A stretch of DNA of 64,000 bases, from NCBI RefSeq assembly GCF_947623445.1, contig NC_135247.1:2110501-2174500 (forward strand). Direction: 5' to 3'. Positions within the stretch are counted from its first letter, which is position 1; the number at the start of each line of letters is the position of its first letter. This document shows positions 11,206 through 22,620 of this stretch, piece by piece. This DNA comes from Clavelina lepadiformis. Lineage: Eukaryota > Chordata > Ascidiacea > Aplousobranchia > Clavelinidae. The position numbers and the translations under genes were made by a program. The notes beneath the pieces were generated by a model. The model was not told the origin of the DNA. It did no database searches and saw only the letters and a list, made by a program, of their open reading frames with translations.

Positions 11206-14200
11206 ATAATTTATTCCATATACAAATATTTATCACATCAAGATTCTAAATTATTGAAACATTTTCTGTGCACTTGGGTATTTGTACAAATGACGTTGTA
11301 ATTGGAATTTTGATGCGCATTTTATTACTTTGTCACTTGTCGTTGGTTTCGTGAACGTTCTTGCTGCTCATTAGCAAACAATACGTTAAATATGAGTACA
11401 CGGTAATACATAATTAATGCTTCATGTTGTTTTGCTGGACTCGTTGAAAATATCAAAATATCTATTTCATCTGAAAATCCAATTATCAGATTTGAAGAAT
11501 GTTGCCACCAACAAATCAATGGTGCCCAAGTTCTAGCAGTGAGATAACACAAGCATGCACACAATATTGTAGTGTAGCGGCCTTGGTGGCATTTTTAATA
11601 TCATTGCATAATTTCTTGGAAAACTGTTTCCAGTTATTGATTGAAGTTTATAAACTTGTTTTTTGGTAAAATTCCTACTGTCGTTTGATATTTGGAAACC
11701 TATTCTGAATAACTTCGTGTGAACACTCCGTTTATAACGTTCCCAGGTTGTTTCCAGCACCTGTGCTGATAAGAAATCGTAATTGGAAATGCCCGCTTCT
11801 TAACTTTATACTGATTAATTATTTAATTATTTATCTACGCGTCAGCTTTAACTCCATGTATCTCCCATAACCAACACATTGTTTTTCTCGCTGCACATGT
11901 TCTGAAATGCTGCATTTTTCTTGTCGAACATTTTCACTCCCATCGCGTTGCGTTTTATAAGCTCGCGCTTATAACTGCATAACTTACATCGCTTATAGCT
12001 TATCGTTTCCTTCCACTTGTAGCGGTTGTAGATATCATATAGTTAAGTGTCACTGTGTGTGTTTGTGTCAAAACTGTTTCTGGGATTCTTTATTGTATAT
12101 CGTGTTTTCATTAGGTGTATGTAATATGTATTTTAAATTGTAACAAACAAAAAACGTGCATAAGGCGTGTATCTATGATATATATATACAGTTCTACACG
12201 CAAATTCCATCTCATAAAAGAGTATTTAGTCTAGAATTATCGGCCCAGGGTAGTCGTTACATTAGTAAAAGTCAGGTTGTGGTTGAGGTTAATTATATGT
12301 ACCAGTAGTTCAAGTATTAATCATGGTTCCACTTACAACAGTTTCGGTTCTTGGCCACTAGCAATAAATGTGGGTGAGGATTTGCACCCTAAGTCCCACA
12401 TCTTTTAGAAAAGTTTTGGGATTTTTTGCTTTCCAGATTTTGTTGGCAACACTGTCTTCATCGCTTCGTGTTGTTCATCATGCCGATGACCCACGCATTT
12501 TGCTCTAAGTTCTGGTCTAATTGTTTATAAACAACGTACCGGAATAAATAGCTTATTGTCTGACTGGCGATACGTTTGGCGACGCAACAGAATGTTAGAG
12601 ATTGTTGTCAACCAATAAATTAGCCAAAATATCATGAAATTCCCATTCTGTATTTCGCAATAATGTTGCTTAGAATCTAAGCCTAGGATCAATAAGCCTT
12701 ATAGATACATTGAATGATATTACTAAAAGTGCCTTTGAATTTTCTAGACATTTTAAGTTTTTCTCTTTAAAAGTTTTGCTGCGTGGGGCACTTGCTTTTC
12801 GATACCTTTATGGCTCTTCGCAGGCTGATGTAGAGGAATGTCAGGCGGGCCAATTGGCCCGAGTCTTCGACTTTTAATGGAGCCTTTTTATTTGTAAATC
12901 ACATTCATTGTCAAGCCCTCATAAAGGAAGCATGTATAGCAATAACAATAAATTTGACATGTATTGTACAAAAAATACAAATTTTGGTATTATTATCGCC
13001 TACATTGCCTACAAATTAAACTAAAAACTAAAACTTATATTTGATCGAATTTTTATTTATACACCACATTATTAATGTTAAATGTTATAAAAACGTTCTT
13101 AAAATAAACTTTTTGAAACATTTACAGTAAAGCGAAAGCTATGAAACATATGGCCAAAGACGTCGAGCCAAAGATATGTAGCCTGTGACCTTTCGACTTT
13201 TTGCCTGATTTTAACTTAGTTTAAAATGGTGGCAACCGGTCCTTTATGAATCATGTATTCACTGTGGAATTTACGACTTTACATAAATTTTGCAGGAGCT
13301 GAAATTTACTTTCTGGTACGGGCCCATAATGCACTCTACACAGCTCTGTCTCTTTGTATACGTGGGAGCTTTCCAATTGCATGTGCCCTGTGTTTCTTAC
13401 GCCAAAGTTAGCGAAGTTACTAATTGTCGTGCCGGCGTCCGAATCGGCTGCACCACTATGGACAAAAGTGTTACGTAAATTTGAAATTTGCCATTAAAAT
13501 AATTGCAGATTATGAAGTGGCCGTTAATAGCCATTATCAGTGTGCGAATAAACTCCAAAGGTCGCTTTATGTCATGGAAAAGTCTACAAATTCAAGATTA
13601 TTTAATCCGCAGGACGAAGCTATTTAGTACATAATTTTCCAATTTACGACAAATGTCCACTTAAATAACATCGTCGGTTGGCGTTTGAAAATTCAAATGC
13701 CTATCCTCTGGCAGTTAAATTGTGGGAACGTTTTAAACTTATTTGCACCAAAAATGGATCAAAAAATTTAATTCAATATATCTCCTATAGACCGAACTTA
13801 TGAATTAAGACATTAGTTTAATTTGCGAGTCTTAGGAACGCAACCTTATGAATAATGAACTTCTTTTCTTAAATATCAATAGGCCTATATGTACCTGCAC
13901 CTAGAACAAGATTGCGTAGAATGCATAGTTATGGGTTTCATTGTAATTAAAATGTGACTGATGATCCGTGAAAAGCAACTTGTAAATATGCAGGAGTGTC
14001 TTATGAAAGACTGGCAAAAGTAGGAGTAGTAGTCCAACAAACAAAAAATTCATATTAGAAATTCTTATTGTTGTGAAGTACAAAGTCCCAAATAAGTCAC
14101 CCAATGCGTTTTAATGTTACGAGTTCGAATGAAACAGATAGCATTCTTTGTTGGGGTCAAATTAGCGAAAATAACTGATAAGACACCGATCGAACACTTA

Positions 14201-14300
14201 GAACCATAAACCACCGCCGATTTTGTCTTTTGCTTTGTCGTAGTTGTTCATAATATTTTGGTACAAACTTTAGTTTTCAATTTGCAAGGAGCTGTGTCAG

Positions 14301-14415
14301 CTCATGGACTCACTTCAGCAAACATTTCACGATCTCTTTCGGAGTCCACATCGTCATTCTATGAACGTATTGCATGCTCCTGTTGGCCTGGAAATCTATT
14401 TCTTCTTCAGTGGAT
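14301..14415 (-). pseudogene. Stray copy of LOXL-A exon 3 in unit 2
   Basis: Second copy of the exon 3 fragment, antisense to the receptor genes. At one position where unit 1 differs from LOXL-A (TTCGAAAGAG for TCCGAAAGAG) this copy keeps the LOXL-A base, and it has its own difference in the intron part, so the two fragments are slightly different derivatives of one capture. Confidence 0.85.
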
Positions 14416-15183
14416 ATTCCATTAGTCTTATACAAAAATCACTAAACACACAGTTTTAAAAAAGCATATTTTCTGACTCTTCTGATAGGTGGAGGCGTTG
14501 AATCCTACCGTATACTGTTTTGGGAAGACTAAAGTCAAAAGCATAATTTTGGATGAAAATTTAAAAATTATTCTGTAATATCAACCCGTACAAACTATAA
14601 ACCTTTCCCAATACTAGAGAACTAAATCTAATTGAAAGTCTTAATCTTAAACCGCCAGCAAACTTTTAAAAATGCGCTTTCTTTTCAACATTTTGTTTAT
14701 ACAGTGATTTAATTTCCTGCTGCAATTATAGATTACTTTTGCAAAAATCTGTGAGACACCATGCAACAATCATTATTAGTCAATATCTAGTAATTATAAT
14801 AATTATACGAAGCGTGATAATGTGAAAACGACAACAGACTTCATTATAAAGAAACGTTTCCTGGAGCCGATATTTCCATGATATAGACATGTTATTAGCG
14901 TTGACGTACTATTAGCTGTAAGAGCGTAAGTAGACGGTTCATTCGTCTATTTACGATGCTCGACTTTGGCCATTTTATTTAACAGCAACTAGTCTCTCAT
15001 TTCGTTCTGGTGACAAGGTGAAGAAGCGTTTTTGTATAGAAAACAATTCGTGCATCCAAATATTTTTGCTAAGTGGCTGTCATGTATCCTTGAAAAAAAA
15101 CTTAATTCACGCATTTCTTGCAGATTTATCCTATAACGTTTATGAGGTAGTTCTATCAAGTAAAGAAAGTTGCAGTTTAGTGC

Positions 15184-16200
15184 ATGAAAATGAGTGGTTA
15201 TGGGCAGATTGACTTGATGGAAATCACAGGAAGTCAGCAACAAGCCACACAGTTCCAAACACTTCCAGAAGTGACTTCCAGCTCATCTGAATGGACAAAT
15301 TCTACCAAACATTTGCGTCCGGCTGCTCAAGAAATTCCAATCACAGAAGAGTCGATGGCAGGAGTGTTGCTGGTGATTACCAGTTACCTTGTATTGGTCA
15401 CGGTTTGGTATCAAGTAAAAGTTGGACAAAAGAAATTGGTGCTATCAGACACTCTTTGTACTCTGGCAGTTTTTACTCTGCTTATTCGAATCAGTGCTTT
15501 TGAGTTTGCTTTAAGGGTCCGTGGTTCAACCAACATGTGTAAGATTTTTGGAAATTGGAACTTTTCAATTTACGCAATCAACCTCTTTTTGCCTTACCTG
15601 ATACTTTGGATACGACAAAGAAAGTTTTATAATGCTCAGGGCCAAGAACGTTTAAACACTTTGAAGGTGAAGGTAATAAGTTGGATCACTCTGATTGGCA
15701 TAGTTGCGTCCCCAGTCGTGCAGAACGCGTTTAGAATCGTTCACGGTAAAATGGTTTCCACTCCTATGGGTTGTCGGCCTTCCACTGGTAGATACGGTCG
15801 TCTGGTGTTCAATATCCTAGCAAATGTTGGAGTTGGTTTATCGACATTTTTTCAGCTGGTTTTGTTGATGCTTGTTCTCTACCCAATCATAGATCACGTT
15901 TCGAGAACAAACTTGAGACATTCTTCAAGACAAAGGAAAACGATTTTTCGCCTGGCCGCTTGCACCGCCATCTGCATCACATCCGACCTTCTTTTCCTTA
16001 TAACGGTACATGTAAAACCTGCAGGAGCTTCTAGATTCTTCACCGGACTATGTTCTTGCTATAATATGACAATAAACGCCTGTATGGTTGTTTGTTCGTT
16101 TGCGGATTGGAGAAAAAGATTTTTCCCGATGATAACACCCAAGAGAGACGCCATCTTGTCTGCGCCATCTCCCAGAACTTCTGCGAATAGCGGGAGCTAG
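15184..16200 (+). CDS. Orphan 7TM receptor B2
   Basis: 338-aa intronless copy of B1. It carries YAIN in helix 3 (as in A1 and A3) instead of the YVFN of B1, has RQRKFYN after that helix, and NLRHSS in the third inner loop as in type A, where B1 has KLRHSS. These shared blocks make it a mosaic of the A and B forms. Sequon, paired cysteines and the basic DWRKRFFP segment after helix 7 are intact, so the gene looks functional. The same two-ATG ambiguity as in B1 applies (15184 or 15190). Confidence 0.84.
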   Translation: MKMSGYGQIDLMEITGSQQQATQFQTLPEVTSSSSEWTNSTKHLRPAAQEIPITEESMAGVLLVITSYLVLVTVWYQVKVGQKKLVLSDTLCTLAVFTLLIRISAFEFALRVRGSTNMCKIFGNWNFSIYAINLFLPYLILWIRQRKFYNAQGQERLNTLKVKVISWITLIGIVASPVVQNAFRIVHGKMVSTPMGCRPSTGRYGRLVFNILANVGVGLSTFFQLVLLMLVLYPIIDHVSRTNLRHSSRQRKTIFRLAACTAICITSDLLFLITVHVKPAGASRFFTGLCSCYNMTINACMVVCSFADWRKRFFPMITPKRDAILSAPSPRTSANSGS

Positions 16201-17301
16201 AGCGACGTGTGTGAGGAATGCAGTAGAAGAACAAGTGATGTGAAAATCGTAAGAGGAGGTATTGTCAACTCGGAGAAACTACAAAATGAACGGAGATAAT
16301 GCTGTAATTCTAAAGCTCCCTTTGATTAAAATAATGATCTCGGACATATAAATCGACATCATATACACTTACATCAAAAATTAGTGACGTTACATCAACC
16401 TCTATGTTATTATATTCCACCCATTGCTTTCATTTTTTTTAGATATATTTCAAAAATTTATTTTCAGCCCTGAATATTCCTCTGTTTAGTTCTATCGTGG
16501 CGTGATGAAGACTTAGCATGTACGACTGGACGTACTTCCAGTAGCATCGTTTTTAGCTGCGGAGAGTGTCTTTCTTACATGTGCAATTAGAATTGTTTTG
16601 TTCTTATACCGGTGTGATTACATTAACATTTAAAGAGAAAGGAACATGTGGTCGCTTGAATACCTAAATACCTAAAGTGTTAGTAAAGCAAAGTATTGAA
16701 ATACCTAAAGTAAAGTATTAAAGTGTTAAATACTGCAAGAATCTTGACAAATTACAAAAATAGAAATTCAATTTTTTTTTAAAAACAGCTCTTGCTAAGT
16801 TACCGACAAAATACCACCAACAACAACCTGTATGGTTACGGATCATCAATTGCTTTGTTAAGTGAAATACGCTGCAAAAAGTGCAATGCCCTACGGCAGA
16901 CCATCATTTGATCTTGTCTAAGAAACGACAAACATACCTTCATTTTGCCATTGGTCAAGGATATTAGCTGCATGAAATTCAAACTTTGTAACGCTTTTAC
17001 ATAAGAGAGATTACATAACATTGGGGAACTGCAGAAACGGACCATATGTTTGCTTGTGATAATTTTACTTTCGCTTCGTCGTTTTTAGTTGTGACCTATT
17101 TTATTTCAACCATTGACACTGGACAGTGGTTACTTTGTGCGATTGTTATATCGTTTTATTAGCAAAACATTGTAAGCATTTGTGTAAAACTTCGGACAAT
17201 AAAAAGGTTACCACATTAGAAGCAAATTGGCCAGCTATCTAATGACGTATATAAGGCGCGTGTTAGAAACCCATAATTACATGGAATTTAGAAGTATTTA
17301 A

Positions 17302-18619
17302 CACTAGAAGGACGGGGCGCGTCAATTGACGCATTTTCAACCTAAGCGCATCTATAACTTTTAAGTGGGGCATCGCACAACCTTGATATTTCCTGACTTT
17401 TCCTACATTAGTGTTAGGTAACTAACCCATGAATATGAAGTTTTTATTTTACCGGTAGAGATAATTAACGTGGTCACTACCTAGAAGGACGGGGCGCGTC
17501 AATTGACGCATTGTTACTTCACACTACAAAAACCAGTTCTCGCAATAGAGAGCAATGTTTTGTTTCTGCTGATAATTACAGGTTTATCGAATTAGGTCAC
17601 AGCTGCCAGCACAGGGGTGTAACAAACGTGTTGACAAACTATGCAAGTCGACATTTCCGCAAAACAGAGTAGTTTCGTCACAAGCGCAGCCTAATATCGG
17701 AATTTTTGAAGTTTATCGAAGCGTAAGTGTAGTAAGAGTTTCTTAGTTAGATAAATTAGATGAATTAGAGAAATTCGTCACGTCGGTGGTTGCTCGTGGC
17801 GTGACAGGAGGGCGCAATTTCCCTGTGAAGAGTTTGTGGGTGAATTCGGTGGATGTCCGATGTTTTCCCAAACCATGGCAAGAGACAGGTTTTGGAGCTC
17901 ATACGATTCCTTCGCTTCGATCTGAAGACGGAAAGGCGTAGGAATCTATTGCATAATAAATTTGCACTCGCTTCACAACTTTGGAACAGTTTTATATCAA
18001 TCTGCCAAAAAGCACTCATTCCACAGTGGAAGATAACTGTGGATGAGCAACTATTGCTGTGTAAGGCACGCTGCAAGTTCATCCAATATATGGCCAATAA
18101 ACCAGACAAGTTTGGTCTAAAGTTCTGGCTGACAGTTGACGTCGAAAACAAATATTTATTCAACGGTTTTCCTTACGTTGGAAAAGATGACGCAAGGAGC
18201 CCCCAAGGGAGTGTGCCCACCGACGTTGTACTAAAACTCATGGCTCCGCTTTTTCAAGGAGGTTACAACGTCACTTGCGATAATTTTTTCACCTCACTTG
18301 ACCTGGCGTTGCGACTTGCGGAAAAGAAGTGCAGCCTCGTAGGAAAAATGCGCCAGAACAGGAGAGAAGTCCCGAAAGAGTGCAAGAAGAACAAGGAGTT
18401 ACGTGAAACAGAAGTGTTTAGGCACGACGGCTTGTATTTTCAATGCGATTGCTTTTGTTAATTAAAATGAACATAGCGGACATGTGATAAAAGTAGTTTT
18501 TTCGGAGCAACAGCACAGTTTTCTCAACAAAAAACGTTAGATTTGCGCCGTTTTGACCTTTTGCGTCAATTGACGCACTCCGTCCTTCTAGGTATACGAA
18601 AATTGCCGTCCTTCTAGTG
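17302..18619 (+). mobile_element. piggyBac-type DNA transposon, internally deleted
   Basis: A 1318-bp element flanked by the diagnostic TTAA duplication (17298-17301 and 18620-18623). The inverted ends begin CACTAGAAGGACG. Inside each end a second copy of the end motif lies beside the palindrome GCGTCAATTGACGC (left copies near 17320 and 17496, right copy near 18564), giving a layered end structure. Units 1 and 2 keep the uninterrupted site as one TTAA at 314-317 and 8789-8792, which fixes the borders exactly. The coding part is too short for a working transposase, so the copy is non-autonomous. Confidence 0.92.
17853..18461 (+). pseudogene. Truncated piggyBac transposase (202 aa)
   Basis: Open frame matching the middle of DDE_Tnp_1_7 transposases. 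ITVDEQL carries the first catalytic aspartate and VTCDNFFTS the second; KPDKFGLKFW is the usual conserved stretch between them. Family members are 500-600 aa, so the N-terminal region and the part with the third aspartate and the C-terminal zinc-binding domain are absent. The frame ends shortly after LVGKMRQNRREVP, beyond which the element runs into its right end. The product could not cut or paste DNA by itself. Confidence 0.88.
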
Positions 18620-19899
18620 TTAATAAATTCATCAATCCATAATAATAGATGTTTGAGAAATTGTAAGTTATAGTAGTAATTGATGTTTTTATCCATTAAT
18701 TGCAAACAAATCAAAGTGTTATTCATATACGCTATTTTTTGTTGTTACTCGGACAATTTTATGTTATACAAAACATTTTCATCGCCTATTTAATGTACTT
18801 CAGCAGTGTTTAAAAATTTCCAGCGTTTTCAGTATTCAAAATTATTAAGCATTTGTCGAAACATAAACAAAACATCCCAAGTTCTTTACAGTCTACACGA
18901 CATTGCAGAACTGGTCAGTTGTTAAAGAAGAGCAAGCACTAAGTTTAGTGAACAATTTTTTTTAATTTCCAATCTATTAGACAAAGAATTGCAACCAAGA
19001 AGTTTGAAATATATTCTATTACTGTACAAGCAACGACCATGACCATGACCAGGATTTTGTGATTACGGCAAGGTATAATTATACAAAAAATGTTGCACTT
19101 TCAAAAGAACTTTTATTCGTTCAGTTTGAGTTTTACTTTAAACTGAAATTAATTGCACACAAAAAAAACTTATTTTAAAATTGACTCTACAGTATAAACC
19201 TCAATTTAATCCTAGAGCATTTAGTTAATCTTTTGTGTTTTCCCCTAACAACAACCACCTGTCTCTTTATCCACACACTTCGTTACCTACTGGGATAATG
19301 TGGTATAGTTTATAGTTTTTAAGAAACATTTACATTGACTTATAATCTTTAATTTGGACCAGTTTGGGTCGAAGTGTATAGATTTGTCCTTGTGTATGTG
19401 GTGTGTGTAGCGCATATACTTTTTCTCATTATAAAGCTCAACAATACACTCTTTGCATAGGTATACACAAGTCGCTTTTCTTATTTGTCTATAGCTTAAA
19501 CCACACGGCCAGATTTGTAATCGCCTACTCATATACAATCCATTCAAACTACTGAAAAAATTAACAATATATTTCGGTCGTTAGCAACAATCGAATATGT
19601 TGAATAAAACTTGCAAGAAAGTATGATTTATAACTATTTCTGATTCTGGCTCGTTCGCCGACTCACATTAACTTAAAAAGAGTTTCTTCAGTGTTGCCAG
19701 CAAGAATAGAGAGAAATAGAGAGAGAAATAGCGGGAGACAGAGAGCGAGGTGAGAGCTTGCCTTGGCGAAACTTTTTTACCACTGTGACGTGCTTTTTTT
19801 CCTTCGACAACATCTTCACCATTTTTCGGAAAAATGACTTTTGAAATATTATAAACACAGTCCTAGCAAGCAAACAGAGCTACGCGTTAATATACGAAA

Positions 19900-20904
19900 A
19901 TGAGTGGTTATGGGCAAAGTAACTTAGAACTAACAGGAAGTCAGCAACCCATCACAGAGTTCCAACCACTTCCAGAAGTGACGTCACCCGCATCTCAGTG
20001 GATAAATGTCACAAAAAATAAGCGTCCATTAGTTTCAGGAATTCCAATCACAGAAGAGTCGATGGCAGGAGTGTTGCTGGTGATTACCAGTTACTTTTTG
20101 TTGGTTACGATTTGGTATCAAGTAAAATTTGGACAAAGGAAATTGATGTTGCTGAATACGCTTTGTACTCTGGCAGTTTTTACTCTGCTTATTCGAACCA
20201 GTTCCTTTGAGTTCGCTTTAAGAGTTGGTACTTCAACAAAGATGTGTAAAATTTTTGGAAATTGGAACTTTTCAGTTTACGCAATCAACCTCTTTCTGCC
20301 TTACCTGATACTTTGGATACGACAAAGAGGGTTTTATAATGCTCAGGGCCAAGAACGTTTAAACACTTTGAAGGTGAAAATATTCAGCTGGATCACTCTG
20401 ACTGGCATAGTTGCGTCCCCAGTCGTGCAGAACGCATTTAGAATCGTTCACGGGGAAATGATTTCCACTTCAAAAGGTTGTGTACCAGGAGGAAAAACTT
20501 ATCTTGGCGTTTTTATGACCTTGGCTAACGTAGGTTTCGGTTTATCGACATTTTTTCAGTTGGTTTTGTTGATGCTCGTTCTCTACCCAATCATTGATCA
20601 CGTTTCGAGAACAAACTTGAAGCATTCTTCAAGAATGAAAAATACGATTTTTCGCCTGGCCGCTTGCACCGCCATCTGCATCACATCCGACCTTCTTTTC
20701 CTCATCACGAGGCACGTACAACCTCCAGAACATATTGGAATCTTCACCGGATTATGCTCCTGTTATGATGTCACAATCAACGTCTGTACAGTCGTTTGTT
20801 CGTTTGCGGATTGGAGAAAAAGATTTTTCCCAATGATAACGTCCAAAGAGGACGCTATCTCGCTTTCATCGTCCTCCAAAACGTCGACAAATACCACGAA
20901 CTAG
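19900..20904 (+). CDS. Orphan 7TM receptor A3
   Basis: 334-aa intronless type A receptor, the most diverged of the three. It has SNLELTG near the N-terminus, YFLLVTIWY in helix 1, MISTSKGCVPGGKTY in the second outer loop and QPPEHIG in the third, so changes concentrate where ligand would bind. N36-V-T and the cysteines C116 and C194 are kept. Reading frame, start and stop positions match the other A genes, giving no sign of decay. Downstream a GATAAA replaces the AATAAA seen after A1 and A2. It is the last receptor in the array; a piggyBac element lies about 1.3 kb upstream. Confidence 0.84.
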   Translation: MSGYGQSNLELTGSQQPITEFQPLPEVTSPASQWINVTKNKRPLVSGIPITEESMAGVLLVITSYFLLVTIWYQVKFGQRKLMLLNTLCTLAVFTLLIRTSSFEFALRVGTSTKMCKIFGNWNFSVYAINLFLPYLILWIRQRGFYNAQGQERLNTLKVKIFSWITLTGIVASPVVQNAFRIVHGEMISTSKGCVPGGKTYLGVFMTLANVGFGLSTFFQLVLLMLVLYPIIDHVSRTNLKHSSRMKNTIFRLAACTAICITSDLLFLITRHVQPPEHIGIFTGLCSCYDVTINVCTVVCSFADWRKRFFPMITSKEDAISLSSSSKTSTNTTN

Positions 20905-21894
20905 GGCGAGATTTCGTCCAAATATGCTATCAATTGGTCATGCGGTTATGTAATAGTTATAGCTGTGTAAACAAGATTGAAGAAAAATGCGGCTGCATTT
21001 TAATTAAATTGCTGTCTTGGATAGAAGATAAAATAATTTATACCATATACAAATATTTATCACTTCAAGATTCTAAATTATTGAAACATTATTTGTGCGC
21101 TTGGGTATTTTTACAAATAACGTAAGTTGTAATTGGAATTTTGATGCACATTTTATTACTTTGTCACTTGTCGTTGGTTTCGTGAACGTGCTTGCTGCTC
21201 ATTAGCAAACAATACGTTAAATATGAGCACAAGGTAATACATAATGCTTCATGTTGTTTTGCTGGACTCCTTGAAAATATCAAAATATCTATTTCATCTG
21301 AAAATACAATTATCAGAATTGAAGAATCTGGTCAGCAACAAATCAATGGTGCCCAAGTTCTAGCAGTGAGATAATTCACACGATATTGTAGTACGGAGAC
21401 AAGCAAGTAAAACTGCAGCTGTCCTGAGGCCAAAGATCGTTAGATCTTACGCGAGAAGTGACAAACAAGATTTTTTCTCGTCATTCACCGAGAACACGAG
21501 TTGCATAAACTTTTGAACTCTTTTACAAATTAATCCCTAGATTATATAACTTGAAGAGACTGTATATGTGCCAGCTTAAGTCCACTTTATGTCTGTCTCA
21601 TATTAACTTTTGTGGCGGATTTTAGTGAAGATTTTTGTGTGTCTGTTTTGCCTTTTTTGATTGATTTTATGCAACATAACAATTCGCTATATTACGATCG
21701 CTAGATGATGATAATGAGCAAAAAGAGAAAAAACCAGACGAGTTATCGAAAGGTGTAGGGGCGTACCAGCCCGCATGCAAATTGCAATGGATTTGAAAAC
21801 ATTTTGTGAGGAAATTCCGATCTAGTATAACGATAGTAGCTCAGTTACGAGTCCTGGGATTAGTTTTGGTTAAATATGAAATACACATCGACTC

Positions 21895-22260
21895 TTAAAT
21901 GTTGGAATGTCGGTAACTTGTGTGAAAGATTGTACCACATTCCTCATTAAACCAGGAATATTTGGGGCTGTGCGCGTTAATATACGTATTTAACTTTGTC
22001 AAATTTTCGCTTCTCTTTATCAAATCATCCTGTTCCCCAACAGGTTTTTTGCTGTAGAATCTTGGATCCCTCTGGTAGGTTGATTGATTGGGCAAAAATG
22101 GCTTGAATGACACAAGAGCCTTCTCATCGGTGCTGATGACCTTTGAATTGCGCGTCTGCAAAGTTCTTGCTCAATCCTCATCTTATCCATGATTACATTG
22201 AAATTAAAACTTTTCTCTCCATTTCATCAGATACAAACAAATCTTCACCGTTTACTGTGG
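21895..22260 (-). pseudogene. Coding-like remnant of unknown family
   Basis: The minus strand has a protein-like stretch including QRDPRFYSKKPVGEQ and NAHSPKYSWFNEECG, with charged, low-bias composition unlike a random frame, ending at a stop by 21895. Protein-like sequence seems to continue upstream in more than one frame. This suggests a decayed gene, retrocopy or transposon piece. I do not recognise the family. Confidence 0.3.
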
Positions 22261-22458
22261 TTAATTGCTTTTATGTTTAACATTGGAATTTGGCAGGGAA
22301 AATGCAGAATTCCATAAATGCTACAATATATACAACATAAGGATATTAATAGATTTATTGATGAAACAAAGCGTGCAATCAAAAGTATGCTGAAACCATT
22401 CCTGTGTCATTTTTTGCTTCTGTGACGTAGAAATAAGACAAACAGTTTCACAATAAAG

Positions 22459-22620
22459 GTGATGAACTATTTGAAATTAATTTTAGAATGGATGAATTTT
22501 TTTATAAACACAAAATGCTTCATCTTTATTTTAGTTTTATATAGCCTTATCATTTTACCGATGTTTTTGTTAGGACAAATTCTCTTTACTTACAAGTTTC
22601 CTTTCAAGAATATCCGGTCA
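22459..22620 (+). pseudogene. Possible orphan membrane-anchor exon (LOXL exon 2-like)
   Basis: Frame with a hydrophobic stretch (FIFILVLYSLIILPMFLLGQ) followed by basic residues and AMTPICLKFR. The layout resembles LOXL exon 2, especially LOXL-C, where PLYLLGSALIK is followed by VMTPLSSKCK. The likeness is weak and no further exons follow before LOXL-A, so it may be a decayed fourth family member or chance. Confidence 0.25.

Larger units (their letters stand above)
11076..15183. other. Intergenic DNA A2-B2
   Basis: Copy of 2601-6662 with scattered single-base changes and an extra segment of about 41 bases near 14236-14276. No gene beyond the stray exon at 14301-14415. Confidence 0.6.
8476..16984. 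repeat. Tandem segmental duplication, unit 2 (genes A2 + B2)
   Basis: Second copy of the unit, repeating from 16985 onward. It matches unit 1 nearly base for base in introns-free genes and intergenic DNA alike, which points to a very recent duplication, ongoing homogenisation, or two haplotypes placed in series by an assembler. The empty piggyBac target site, a single TTAA at 8789-8792, shows the state before the insertion seen in unit 3. Confidence 0.95.
16201..19899. other. Intergenic DNA B2-A3 with piggyBac insertion
   Basis: Holds the end of unit 2, the start of unit 3 and the piggyBac element listed separately. No host gene was recognised. Confidence 0.6.
16985..21392. repeat. Tandem segmental duplication, partial unit 3 (gene A3)
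   Basis: Third, truncated copy. It corresponds to roughly the first 3.1 kb of the unit and ends shortly after the A3 downstream flank, where the match to units 1 and 2 stops around 21392. It has drifted clearly further than units 1 and 2 have from one another, so it is the older copy. It is interrupted by the piggyBac element at 17302-18619. Confidence 0.9.
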
